Source: Treponema sp. (GTDB lineage Bacteria > Spirochaetota > Spirochaetia > Treponematales > Treponemataceae). From it: a stretch of DNA of 16,488 bases. The first letter of the stretch is position 1; every line of letters starts with the position of its first letter. The translations under genes and the position numbers were made by a program. Below the pieces are notes generated by a model. The model was not told the DNA's origin. It ran no database searches and saw only the letters and a program-made list of their open reading frames with translations. The stretch is from NCBI GenBank assembly GCA_016296655.1, contig JAEDIW010000050.1, positions 1-16,488 on the forward strand, given 5' to 3'. Below are positions 7,819-15,648 of the stretch, piece after piece.

Positions 7819-10800
7819 ATGGCTGAAAACAAAAAAGATGAAAAAAACCCGCTCCCGGAACAGCTGGAAGCAATTAAAGCAGAAAAAAATACAGTTGTTG
7901 CAGCAGGCGCTGGTTCAGGAAAAACTACAGTTCTCTCTCTTAGATTTTTAAATCTTGTAAAAGAACATAATCTCAATGTTGATGAAATACTGACTCTGAC
8001 TTTTACCAAAAAAGCTACAGTCGAAATGTCTGACAGAATTTATAAAGTTCTTAAAAATGATGCTCCTGATCAGGCTGCTAAATTTTATAAAGCGAACATA
8101 AAAACTCTGGACAGTTATTGTAACAGCGTTGCAAAACTGGGATGTCGTTTTTATGGAATCAGTCCGGACTTTGTTCAGGATGATGAAGCTGTTTCTAAGG
8201 CAGTTTCGGATAAAGCTCTGCCATTTCTTTTAAAAAACAGAGATAATCCCGTAATTAAATATTTTGTTGATGTTCATGATTATAGCAGTGTTGCACATTC
8301 CCTGTTTGTAGAACCAATTCTTGAATGTTCAAAAATTGCTCAGCCTGTTGATTTTAAAAAAGACCTGGCAAATCAGTATGAACGAATTTCTCAAATGTGG
8401 AATGAAACAACAGACAAAATTGGGGAAAAACTTCAATGGATCTGGAATCTTGAAAATGATTTTGATGGAAACGCATCTGCAAAATTCTGGTTAAAATATC
8501 TGGAAATCAAGAAGAATTATTCAATTCCTGAAAATCTGAAAATTACTGCAGAAATGGTGGCAGATGGCAGTGCCATTAAACTTGTGAATAAATACACAGA
8601 GGACATACAGGTATTTAGTTTTCAAAAACCTGGAAATTCAAAATTTTCACTTGCAGATGACTACAGAGAAGCCATTGATGAAATCAAAAATTTGTCAGCT
8701 TCCCTTTATCCATATTGCGATTACATTGAGGGTGTTTCTTTTGTAAAGGAAGTTATTCCTTTGATGGAGGAATTCCAGGATATGGTAATGGATGTAAAGA
8801 GGACTACAAAATGTCTTACTTTTAAAGATGTTTCAAACATGGCCCTTTGCATTCTTCGTGATTATCCGGAAATTCGGGCTTTGGAAAAGAAAAAGTACAA
8901 GGCAATCATGATTGATGAATTTCAGGATAACAACTCTGACCAGAGAGATATGCTGTTTTTGCTGGCAGAAAAAGAAGACCGTATGGAAAAAAGTATTCCT
9001 GATGTAAGTGAACTTTGTGAAGATAAACTCTTTTTTGTAGGAGATGAAAAGCAGAGTATTTATCGTTTCCGTGGTGCAGATGTTGCAGTATTCAATGCAC
9101 TTTCAAAAGATTTTAAGGAAGGGAACATCTGGATGGCAACAAACCACCGTTCTCATCCCGAACTGATCAGTGCCTTCAATACAATTTTCGGTGGATCTGT
9201 TTATGGTTCTAAATCTGCAAAAAATGTTAATTTTGAAACAACTCCACCTGCCGTTTTTTATACAGAAAAACAGCAGAAAGGTATTACAGAAATTCCAGAA
9301 TATGAAGCTGTTTACCATGATGTTCTTGTTCCTTATTATCGGGAGGAAAAAATAAATGGACCGAGAATTCATGTAGCAAGATATTCAGATAATTCTGATG
9401 CTTCAGCAGATGCACTTGTGCGGGAAGAAGCTGAAGCAGAATGGGTTGCAAGAAAGATAAAAACAATGATAGAAGAAGACGGCATAAATCCTTCTGATAT
9501 TGCAATTCTTGTAAAATCTTACACTCATCAGGGAAAATTTGAACGAAGTCTTTTGCGAAACGGTGTGCCTTATGACACCGAAGTTGTTAAGGGATTTTTT
9601 TCTGACGGTGTTGTTTGTGATATTGTTTCTTACCTTCGGCTTTGTGCATATCCGAAAGATACAATTGCTTATGCTCAGGTACTTCATTCGCCTTTTGTAA
9701 ACCTTACACTGGTGGAAACTGAAGCTGTACTGGCCCAGGGAAAAATGCCTTTTTCAGAGGAGGCAGAACCTGTTCTCGAAGAAGATGCGCTTGAAAGATT
9801 CCGTCTGGCCGGAGATTTTTATAAATCGGTAATTGAAACTGTTCGGGAAGAAAGTATTGCCAGAGCTGTAAGTAAACTCTGGTATGAGTGTGGTTACCGT
9901 TATGAAACACTGTGGAACCATACTGTAGAAATGTATGGAAAACTTTATGATATTCTTTTTGAACTTGCCCGCAAAAGTGACGAAAAAAATGATAATCTGG
10001 CAGCTTTTGTAGACAGCGTTTCATATTACAGCAGTGATATAAATAAACTGGAATTGAGCATACCTGTTGAAAAAGCAGAGGGTGTTCATATTATGTCCAT
10101 TCATAAAAGTAAGGGGCTGGAGTTTAAAGTTGTTTTTGTATGCAATACAAATACAGGCAAAACTTCTGATTCAGGGAAAATGCCTGTCTTTATTCACAAA
10201 AAGTACGGACTTACTTTCAGGACTCCGGCAAGCAGCATTAATCCTGGTGAATCTGTTAACCCTTTCTTTGAAGAAGCAAAAGCAGAAAAAAACAATCAGG
10301 ATGCAGCAGAATTGCGTCGTGTTACTTATGTCGCCCTTACCCGTGCAATTGATGAACTTTACATTACAAGCGGAAATTTTAAGGCTCCTGGAACTTCTCG
10401 TGCTAAAAAATATTCTGAATTGCTTCCGGGTGGTTTAAAAAATCCAGTTTCCATTTACGACTGTCTTGGAGCTGTTATTGAATATTATGAACAAGATGAT
10501 GTGAAAGAAGCTTCTCCATTCTGTGAAGTAGAACAAATTCCCTTTTATGAACGGGGCGAAGTATATGCTTCAACCAGAAGGGGAAATACTGTTGAAAGCA
10601 GAGAAACATTTATTAAACAACTGCGTAAAGGAAACCCTTACGAAAGTGCCAAGGTATTCGAAAAAGAAATTGTAACTGATAAATATGTTTCGCCAAGTAA
10701 GCTTCATGCCGAAGATGATGAAACATCGGAAAAAAAGCAGTTTGAAGTATGCAGCCATTATGGAGAAATTGACAGAATTGTTAACGATCATAAAGGTTTT

Positions 10801-11316
10801 AATTACACAAACTTTGGTACAATCGCACATGCATACATGGAAGCTGTAATCAACAATACTGAGAATGAATGTCCTTACAGCAGCAAAGACATTATTGGAC
10901 TTGATGGCAGTAAAAAAGATCTGGAGATTATTGAATCTGTCTGCGAAAAAATGAAAACAGCATTTAAGGCTTCAGATCTTGGAAAAGCTGCTATGGAGGC
11001 AGGCTGGCATAAGGCAGAATATACATTCCGCAGTCGGGTTGCCGGAAAAATAATCAGCGGTTCAATTGACCTTGTTTTTGAAAATCAGGACGGAACTTTC
11101 ACAATTGTAGATTACAAAACAAATCAGACAATCGAACCTGAGATTTATTACAATCAGCTTGCCTGTTACAGACAGGCGGTTTCTCAGATGATGAATGTAA
11201 GCTGTGATAAAATTAAGTGCTGTCTTTATTATTTAAGATTTAACGAAATTCGGGATATTACTGAACAGTGTGGAAAGGTAGACCTGGAAAAAGCAGTTAA
11301 TTCAATCTTTAAATGA
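7819..11316 (+). CDS. addA: AddA-like UvrD-family helicase with C-terminal RecB nuclease
   Basis: This 1165-residue protein is a superfamily 1A 3'-5' helicase fused to a nuclease, the motor subunit of AddAB. Helicase motifs in order: Q-motif 'PLPEQLEAI' (Q15), Walker A 'AAGAGSGKTT' (28-37, K35), Walker B 'IDEFQD' (D366, E367), motif III 'GDEKQSIYRFR' (408-418), motif V 'HIMSIHKSKGLEFK' (757-770) and motif VI 'RRVTYVALTRA' (833-843). The nuclease follows: H1004 ('GTIAHAYME'), D1084 ('GSIDLVF'), D1098-x-K1100 ('VDYKTN') and Q1113. Both domains look complete and active, and length fits AddA (about 1150-1250). The start has a run of five G (7809-7813) five bases upstream. It is the last gene of the operon and is followed by a terminator. 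Confidence 0.92.
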   Translation: MAENKKDEKNPLPEQLEAIKAEKNTVVAAGAGSGKTTVLSLRFLNLVKEHNLNVDEILTLTFTKKATVEMSDRIYKVLKNDAPDQAAKFYKANIKTLDSYCNSVAKLGCRFYGISPDFVQDDEAVSKAVSDKALPFLLKNRDNPVIKYFVDVHDYSSVAHSLFVEPILECSKIAQPVDFKKDLANQYERISQMWNETTDKIGEKLQWIWNLENDFDGNASAKFWLKYLEIKKNYSIPENLKITAEMVADGSAIKLVNKYTEDIQVFSFQKPGNSKFSLADDYREAIDEIKNLSASLYPYCDYIEGVSFVKEVIPLMEEFQDMVMDVKRTTKCLTFKDVSNMALCILRDYPEIRALEKKKYKAIMIDEFQDNNSDQRDMLFLLAEKEDRMEKSIPDVSELCEDKLFFVGDEKQSIYRFRGADVAVFNALSKDFKEGNIWMATNHRSHPELISAFNTIFGGSVYGSKSAKNVNFETTPPAVFYTEKQQKGITEIPEYEAVYHDVLVPYYREEKINGPRIHVARYSDNSDASADALVREEAEAEWVARKIKTMIEEDGINPSDIAILVKSYTHQGKFERSLLRNGVPYDTEVVKGFFSDGVVCDIVSYLRLCAYPKDTIAYAQVLHSPFVNLTLVETEAVLAQGKMPFSEEAEPVLEEDALERFRLAGDFYKSVIETVREESIARAVSKLWYECGYRYETLWNHTVEMYGKLYDILFELARKSDEKNDNLAAFVDSVSYYSSDINKLELSIPVEKAEGVHIMSIHKSKGLEFKVVFVCNTNTGKTSDSGKMPVFIHKKYGLTFRTPASSINPGESVNPFFEEAKAEKNNQDAAELRRVTYVALTRAIDELYITSGNFKAPGTSRAKKYSELLPGGLKNPVSIYDCLGAVIEYYEQDDVKEASPFCEVEQIPFYERGEVYASTRRGNTVESRETFIKQLRKGNPYESAKVFEKEIVTDKYVSPSKLHAEDDETSEKKQFEVCSHYGEIDRIVNDHKGFNYTNFGTIAHAYMEAVINNTENECPYSSKDIIGLDGSKKDLEIIESVCEKMKTAFKASDLGKAAMEAGWHKAEYTFRSRVAGKIISGSIDLVFENQDGTFTIVDYKTNQTIEPEIYYNQLACYRQAVSQMMNVSCDKIKCCLYYLRFNEIRDITEQCGKVDLEKAVNSIFK

Positions 11317-11327
11317 TTTTCAAAAAG

Positions 11328-11365
11328 AGACCTCCTCTGCAGATCTTATTTTGCAGAGGGGGTCT
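11328..11365. terminator. Bidirectional intrinsic terminator between convergent operons
   Basis: A 14-base arm AGACCTCCTCTGCA (11328-11341) pairs with TGCAGAGGGGGTCT (11352-11365) with a single G-T wobble, around a 10-base loop. TTT followed by AAATTTTT comes after it on the + strand, and five A's (11322-11326) precede it, giving a T run on the - strand. It lies 11 bases after addA and 15 before the stop of the convergent AAA+ gene, so it can end both transcripts. Confidence 0.9.
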
Positions 11366-11380
11366 TTTAAATTTTTATCT

Positions 11381-12628
11381 TTAGCTTGAAAAACCAATGG
11401 TTTTCCTTTTTTCGAGAACCAGTTTTTCGCTTTTACAGAATTTTTCAACATCTGTGTTTTTAATTTTCTGGCCTGTTAAAACTTCGTCCATTGTGATTTT
11501 ACGGACAACATTGTCTATTTCACCGCCAGAAAATTCGTAAGTTCTGGCAAGATTTTCAGCAGTTTCATCATCCAGGAAAGCAAGTTTATTTTTCCAGATT
11601 TTCTTTTTTACAGACATATCTGGTTTTTCAAATTGAATCTTGAACAAAAAGCGCCGTTCAAATGCTTCGTCAAAATTACCTGCCATATTTGTTGTTGTAA
11701 TCAGAATACCAGGCTGTTTTTCCATTTTATCAAGGAGAACGCTCTGAATATGGTTTTCATCAATTTCTGATCCCTGAATTGGAGGATTAAGTCTTTTTCC
11801 AAAAAGTGCATCTGCTTCGTTAAAAAGGAAGACAGGTAAAAGTTCATTTTTTTCCTGAGCCTGTTTGCATAGAAAAGTATATTTTTCGAAAAGTTTTGAA
11901 ACATTTGCTTCCGTTCCGCCGTGCCAGCAGCTGATTGTGGAACCAATATCAACATAGAAAACTTTTCGTCCTGTTGCTTTTGCCAGCTGAAAAACAGTTT
12001 CTGTTTTTCCGGTACCCGGGGCTCCGTAGAGCATAATGGTAATACCCTCTTTCATATGCTGCTGAACCAGTCGCTGACGGATTCCTGCCAGATTTTCAGG
12101 CATAAGATAAGATTTTAGTTTCTTTACTTCATCATCAATTGAAGGCATGTAAAAAAGGTCTTTTTCTTTTATGTCTTCAGGAAGAATTATAGATTCATCT
12201 TTTGACCCGTTGAGGCTTTTCAGATATTGTTTGTCACATTTTAATATGGCCTGTTTTACCTGTTGAGGAATACGATAAAATGTTGCCTTTGTCATTGGAT
12301 CATCAACAACAGTTTCTTCCAGCAGATGTTTTATTACGAGACTTTTAAATTCATCTTCAAATTCAAGTACAATAAGTGGTGAACATTTACAAGTATCTGC
12401 AATCATTGTGGCACTTACAGGTTTTTCATTGAATTCATAATAATTGACAATTGTTGAAGTCAGGATTACGGCTTCTGATTCAGATAATTTGAAGAAGCTT
12501 CTTAAATACTTAATTGCAACATCAAATTGAACACTTTTGTCGCTTCTAAAACTGTGAGTTCTTAAAGCGTGAAAAACAGTGAGAAGGTGATCGATTATTT
12601 TGTTTGTTCCTGAGTTAAATGCAGCCAT
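11381..12628 (-). CDS. AAA+ family ATPase, function unknown
   Basis: This 415-residue protein has an N-terminal region of about 175 residues, probably helical, and one AAA+ module. Motifs: Walker A 'GAPGTGKT' (202-209), pore-loop-like 'SCWHGGTE' (233-240), Walker B 'VFLFNEAD' (266-273), sensor 1 'TTTN' (311-314), arginine finger 'FERRF' (R325/R326) and a sensor-2 area 'FSGGEIDN' (367-373). The Walker B aspartate is replaced by Asn270 while the catalytic Glu271 stays; I recall 'FNEAD' from a family of bacterial ATPases, so it is unlikely to be an inactivating error. It probably acts as an oligomeric remodeller in the cytoplasm. It starts 8 bases after the ankyrin gene, and its AAGGAG (12633-12638) overlaps that gene's stop, indicating coupled translation and a shared task. 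Substrate unknown. Confidence 0.85.
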   Translation of the reverse strand: MAAFNSGTNKIIDHLLTVFHALRTHSFRSDKSVQFDVAIKYLRSFFKLSESEAVILTSTIVNYYEFNEKPVSATMIADTCKCSPLIVLEFEDEFKSLVIKHLLEETVVDDPMTKATFYRIPQQVKQAILKCDKQYLKSLNGSKDESIILPEDIKEKDLFYMPSIDDEVKKLKSYLMPENLAGIRQRLVQQHMKEGITIMLYGAPGTGKTETVFQLAKATGRKVFYVDIGSTISCWHGGTEANVSKLFEKYTFLCKQAQEKNELLPVFLFNEADALFGKRLNPPIQGSEIDENHIQSVLLDKMEKQPGILITTTNMAGNFDEAFERRFLFKIQFEKPDMSVKKKIWKNKLAFLDDETAENLARTYEFSGGEIDNVVRKITMDEVLTGQKIKNTDVEKFCKSEKLVLEKRKTIGFSS

Positions 12629-12636
12629 AATTCTCC

Positions 12637-13770
12637 TTAAAAATCTTCTGTGTGTTCTAAATAAAATTCCGGTGTATTACCTGAATTATCTCTTTCTTTC
12701 AGGTCGGGTTCAGCCTTGCAAAGAAAGTCATATATTGCCGGATTTGTATTTACTGCGGCATAATGAAGCGCATTTCTGCCATTACGGTCTTTTGCATTCA
12801 TAATGGCTCCATTGGCCTTAAACATTTTTACAATTTCCGGATTTGAATTGATTTTGCAGGCGTACATGAGAGGAGTCATCTGATCCTCATCAATCATATT
12901 GATTTCATATCCGCTGTTAAAAAGAGCTTCGAGAATATAAGGATTTTCGTTGTGACAGGCCCTCAAAACGGTTTCAAACTTATTTTTTTTAAGGTAAATA
13001 TGAAGAACATCCGGATTGTTTGCGTAATAAAGGGCATTTTCAAGACAGGTTGTTCCATCTTCTGATGTGTCATAGGAATTAAATGCACCGCTTATATAGC
13101 GAACAACATTAAGGCAGGAATTATGGGCAGCGAGGTGAAAAAGGTTTTCGCCTGAATTTGTTTTTGCATTAATATTTGCACCTTCAGAAGTAAGGTAACA
13201 AAGTACATCTTCGTTTGAAGAGTTAAAAGCAGCTGTGAGCAGAGGTGTAAAGCCGTTGTCATCAGTGGATTCAATATCAAAACCGAGTCCGTGAATATAT
13301 TTAATGATTTCTACATTTGGGTTTGTTCCGCAGGCAAGAATAAAGATGTTGGCTCCTTCATTTGTAAGACAATTTATGTCTGATCCGGCCTTAATAAGGG
13401 TCTTTATAACATCCACATTATTTGTTTTGATTGCAGAAATCATAAGAGGTGTAAAGCCATCACCATTTTTGCTTGTAATAAGGGATTTATCTTTTTTTAA
13501 AAACAGTTTGAGGATTTCTTCAGAATCTGAAGCTGCTGCGTAATGAAGAAGAGTACTTCCATCATCTGATTCATTTAAGAGAGATTCATTGAGTCCAGAA
13601 TCAAGTACATGCTGAACAAAATCAGGTTCTGTGGAATTAAGAATCGAATAAATCAGAATATCATGTTTTTCTTCATCAGTAATGGAGTTTGATTTTAAAA
13701 TTAAATCAAACATATCTGTATCACCGATTTCAACCGGCAGACGAATAATTGACTGTAATTGTTCGTTCAT
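12637..13770 (-). CDS. Ankyrin-repeat protein
   Basis: This 377-residue protein is almost wholly ankyrin repeats. About nine to ten repeats start near residues 69, 103, 137, 171, 205, 237, 264 (weak), 295, 329 and 362 (partial), with clear 'TPLMxxA'/'LLHYAA' helices ('DGSTLLHYAA', 'DGFTPLMISA', 'DNGFTPLLTA', 'QMTPLMYAC', 'GRNALHYAA'). The usual period is 34 rather than the common 33. Residues 1-65 look like a helical or degenerate-repeat cap. There is no signal peptide or membrane helix, so it should be a cytoplasmic protein-binding scaffold; no enzyme motif is seen. AAGGAG lies five bases before the ATG. It lies between the WYL regulator and the AAA+ ATPase, and the tight junction with the ATPase suggests it recruits substrates or partners for it. 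That role is an inference. Confidence 0.9.
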   Translation of the reverse strand: MNEQLQSIIRLPVEIGDTDMFDLILKSNSITDEEKHDILIYSILNSTEPDFVQHVLDSGLNESLLNESDDGSTLLHYAAASDSEEILKLFLKKDKSLITSKNGDGFTPLMISAIKTNNVDVIKTLIKAGSDINCLTNEGANIFILACGTNPNVEIIKYIHGLGFDIESTDDNGFTPLLTAAFNSSNEDVLCYLTSEGANINAKTNSGENLFHLAAHNSCLNVVRYISGAFNSYDTSEDGTTCLENALYYANNPDVLHIYLKKNKFETVLRACHNENPYILEALFNSGYEINMIDEDQMTPLMYACKINSNPEIVKMFKANGAIMNAKDRNGRNALHYAAVNTNPAIYDFLCKAEPDLKERDNSGNTPEFYLEHTEDF

Positions 13771-13789
13771 TTCTTCTCCTTATGAAACA

Positions 13790-13801
13790 CCGCGTTAGCG
13801 G
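13790..13801. repeat. Short GC-rich inverted repeat between WYL and ankyrin genes
   Basis: CCGC-gtta-GCGG forms a 4-bp stem with a tetraloop in the 85-base A/T-rich gap (13771-13855) between the WYL stop and the ankyrin start. There is no T run after it on the - strand, so it is not a usual terminator and the two genes may be transcribed together. It would lie in the leader just upstream of the ankyrin ribosome-binding site. No convincing promoter is seen in the rest of the gap. Confidence 0.35.
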
Positions 13802-13855
13802 CAGCAATTTTTATCACATTTCCTTAAATAATATAGTGATTATTTTTTAAAAAAA

Positions 13856-14875
13856 CTATTCAACAAGGGCGGACATTTCTTTAATCTGTTTTTTCCAGTC
13901 CTCTACCAGACAATCCGGTTCAACAGGCCGTGCTTCACTTCCCCAGCCTAAAATCCACCGGAGAATAGGTCTATACTGGTTTCCTGTAAAGCTTAAAACG
14001 ATTCCTCCGTCCCCATTGTCTTCAAATGACTGGTCTGGTCCCCAGAAGCGTTCTTTTGCAAAAGTCTGGGCATAAGTTCCGTTTTTGAGCCAGATTGAAT
14101 ATTTTGTTTTGCCTGGACCTGTTCCTTCAACATCTCTGTAGCATCCAAATGATCCTGTAGTTTCGTTGTGAAAGTCAAAATCGTCGGGAAGAATAAAGGT
14201 TTCTTGTTTGACAGTGATTCTTGAAATTCGAGCCAGATTATACAGATGATTTTTACGGGATTTACATTCATTTGCCCACAAATCCCAGATACCGTTATCA
14301 AAAATCAGCTGAAGAGGCATTACGCTGATACTGAAGGAATTTGAGCTGCCGGGTTTAGTGTATTCAAAAGAAATATACTGGTTTTTTTCCATTGCTTCAA
14401 AAATCTCCCGCCAGACAGAATCTCTTGTATTATTTGCAGGAGCACCGAGAAAAATAATGCGGCTTGAAGCTGAGGGTGAATCAAGTTTTGCACTGCCATA
14501 GTTTTTTTCTGCAGGAGAGACTCTGGCAATTTCTCCAAAAAGGCGGGAAGCTTTTTCGTATACAGGAGTTCCCTGAAGAGAATCAACCAGATTTTTTATA
14601 ATATTTATGTACTTAACGTTTTCTGAGCTGGTAATGAAAGAAGGTAAAAGAACAGTCTGCCCTGATTTAGAAAACCATCGGCCTTCGCTGTCGCTTGCGT
14701 ATTCTCCTTTTTCACGCATTGTGGCAAGACGGCGGTAAAGAGTTTTTATGCTGACATGAGTAAATCCCTGGTTTACCAGTTCGTTGTGAATTTCCTGAAC
14801 TGTAAGGCGGGCCCCCTCTGAAAATCTGCTGTTTATGTAATCAATTTGGTTAGCAACATCCAGAATTTTACTCAT
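13856..14875 (-). CDS. WYL-domain transcriptional regulator
   Basis: This 339-residue protein has a DNA-binding N-terminus (about 1-70; helix-turn-helix near 23-55, 'LTVQEIHNELVNQGFTHVSIKTLYRRL'-like segment), a linker, and a WYL domain at about 150-225. In the WYL domain, 'VMPLQLIFDNGIWDLWAN' and 'LYNLARISRI' are diagnostic. The name-giving triad reads W197-D198-L199, so Tyr is replaced by Asp. A WCX-like C-terminal extension follows (about 240-335, 'RWILGWGSEARPVEP'). WYL proteins are ligand-sensing regulators, often of defence or DNA-damage genes. AAGGA lies seven bases before the ATG. It precedes the ankyrin and AAA+ genes on the same strand and has its own promoter with operator-like repeats, so it is likely autoregulated and controls the two genes behind it. 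Confidence 0.88.
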   Translation of the reverse strand: MSKILDVANQIDYINSRFSEGARLTVQEIHNELVNQGFTHVSIKTLYRRLATMREKGEYASDSEGRWFSKSGQTVLLPSFITSSENVKYINIIKNLVDSLQGTPVYEKASRLFGEIARVSPAEKNYGSAKLDSPSASSRIIFLGAPANNTRDSVWREIFEAMEKNQYISFEYTKPGSSNSFSISVMPLQLIFDNGIWDLWANECKSRKNHLYNLARISRITVKQETFILPDDFDFHNETTGSFGCYRDVEGTGPGKTKYSIWLKNGTYAQTFAKERFWGPDQSFEDNGDGGIVLSFTGNQYRPILRWILGWGSEARPVEPDCLVEDWKKQIKEMSALVE

Positions 14876-14890
14876 AACACCATCCTTTTT

Positions 14891-14908
14891 ATTCTCAGAA
14901 AATGAGAA
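14891..14908. promoter_or_regulatory. Candidate operator (palindrome) downstream of the WYL promoter
   Basis: TTCTCA-gaaaa-TGAGAA (14892-14908) is a perfect 6-bp palindrome with a 5-base centre. It sits between the predicted transcription start (about 14916, - strand) and the WYL start codon. This is a typical place for a repressor site that blocks transcription. A related site lies at 14968-14985. Binding by the WYL protein is inferred. Confidence 0.45.
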
Positions 14909-14922
14909 AATCTTATTAATAA

Positions 14923-14951
14923 ATAATAACTATAAATCTTAATAAGGTCAA
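14923..14951 (-). promoter_or_regulatory. Promoter of the WYL-ankyrin-AAA gene set
   Basis: Read on the - strand, TTGACC (14951-14946, five of six consensus bases), a 17-base spacer and TATTAT (14928-14923, five of six) form a good sigma-70-type promoter. The predicted transcript starts near 14916, giving a leader of about 40 bases before the WYL ATG. Confidence 0.6.
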
Positions 14952-14967
14952 AAAAGTTCTAAGTATT

Positions 14968-14985
14968 ATTATCAGAGTATGAGTA
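14968..14985. promoter_or_regulatory. Second operator-like site upstream of the WYL promoter
   Basis: ATTATCAGAGTATGAGTA matches the palindromic site at 14891-14908 at 14 of 18 positions in the same orientation, keeping the TCA...TGAG core. It is centred roughly 60 bases upstream of the predicted start, on the other side of the promoter. Two similar sites flanking one promoter suggest binding by a multimer; this is an inference from similarity alone. Confidence 0.35.
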
Positions 14986-15029
14986 AAATTTCGATTCAAT
15001 ATGCCACAGAAAAAAAATGACTGGTGAAC

Positions 15030-15063
15030 AAAAAAAAGCCCAGAAAGCTGTAAATTTCTGGGC
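15030..15063 (-). terminator. Intrinsic terminator of the superoxide reductase transcript
   Basis: A perfect 9-bp stem, GCCCAGAAA (15038-15046) with TTTCTGGGC (15055-15063), and an 8-base loop are followed on the - strand by eight T's (15037-15030). It is a textbook Rho-independent terminator about 95 bases after the superoxide reductase stop. It also insulates the WYL promoter from upstream transcription. The 14876-15158 stretch otherwise holds only the WYL control sites and an inverted repeat. Confidence 0.88.
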
Positions 15064-15106
15064 CCGGATTGAAGAAGAAGCAAAAGAAGGGCTTCTTAAA
15101 AAGGTT

Positions 15107-15159
15107 AACTGAGGTCAGATACTCGGAGGATATCTGAGGAGTTTAGGGAGTTTTCAGTT
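15107..15159. repeat. Nested inverted repeat just after the superoxide reductase stop
   Basis: An inner perfect 7-bp stem TCAGATA/TATCTGA (15115-15121 and 15131-15137) with a 9-base loop lies within an outer 6-bp stem AACTGA/TCAGTT (15107-15112 and 15154-15159). The outer arm touches the stop codon. With no T run directly behind it, it is more likely an mRNA 3'-end stabiliser or protein-binding site than a terminator. Function unknown. Confidence 0.4.
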
Positions 15160-15539
15160 TAGACTTCGCTTTTCCACAATCCGTGTAGATTACAATATTC
15201 AAAAGCTGCTTCAATTTTTTCTCCCTCGATTACGGCAAAATCATAAGAAGGAAGATCGCCTGGTTTCAGCCATTTTTGCTGAATGCCGTTGTCAGTCTGC
15301 AAAAGAATCCATTCTATGTAGTGGTCTTCATCCATGGGGTGAGTTTTTGATCCAACAGTAACGGTTACAGTTCGTCCGTTTACTTTAATTACAGGAACAT
15401 GTTTTTCAACGGTTCCATCTGTAATGTTTGGAATAAGTTCTTCCATTTCCCGTCCGCAGCAAACGGTTGGCATCATGGATTCTTTAACGATTGCAATAAT
15501 TTTTCCGCAGTGTTTGCAGTAAAAAAATCTGAGTTTCAT
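15159..15539 (-). CDS. dfx: Superoxide reductase, desulfoferrodoxin type (2Fe)
   Basis: This 126-residue cytoplasmic enzyme reduces superoxide to hydrogen peroxide without making oxygen, as in many anaerobes. The N-terminal desulforedoxin domain keeps all four cysteines of iron centre I (C8-x2-C11, C27-C28). The catalytic centre II ligands are all present: H47 ('EKHVP'), H67 ('HPM'), H73 ('DHYIEW'), C116 and H119 ('YCNLHGLW'), along with the E45-K46 pair. It is therefore the complete two-iron class, whereas Treponema pallidum has a one-centre enzyme that has lost cysteines. The frame is open upstream to an ATG at 15609-15611, but the family start and a strong AGGAGGT (15543-15549) support the start at 15539. 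No convincing promoter is seen in the 109 bases upstream; read-through from the regulator gene is possible. Confidence 0.94.
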   Translation of the reverse strand: MKLRFFYCKHCGKIIAIVKESMMPTVCCGREMEELIPNITDGTVEKHVPVIKVNGRTVTVTVGSKTHPMDEDHYIEWILLQTDNGIQQKWLKPGDLPSYDFAVIEGEKIEAAFEYCNLHGLWKSEV

Positions 15540-15648
15540 AGGACCTCCTCTGTTTTTGCAAAAGCCACAGACCTTTGCTTTCGAACATATCCTATCACGG
15601 AAAAAAAACATTTTGTTAAAGAATCATCCGCAAACCGTCATCAAAAAA

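Noticed and set aside
13812..13850. A possible - strand promoter (TATATT) in the A/T-rich gap before the ankyrin gene.
   Set aside because: No -35 box at a suitable distance; A/T-rich gaps give such matches by chance.
15017..15112. A 31-codon + strand ORF ('MTGEQKKAQKAV...') preceded by a 13-codon ORF from 14979 overlapping it as ATGA.
   Set aside because: Neither has a ribosome-binding site, and the longer one runs through the perfect - strand terminator hairpin of dfx, which explains the sequence better.
15540..15611. A 24-residue N-terminal extension of the superoxide reductase, starting at the ATG at 15611.
   Set aside because: The extension has no ribosome-binding site, while the internal ATG at 15539 has AGGAGGT and matches the family N-terminus.
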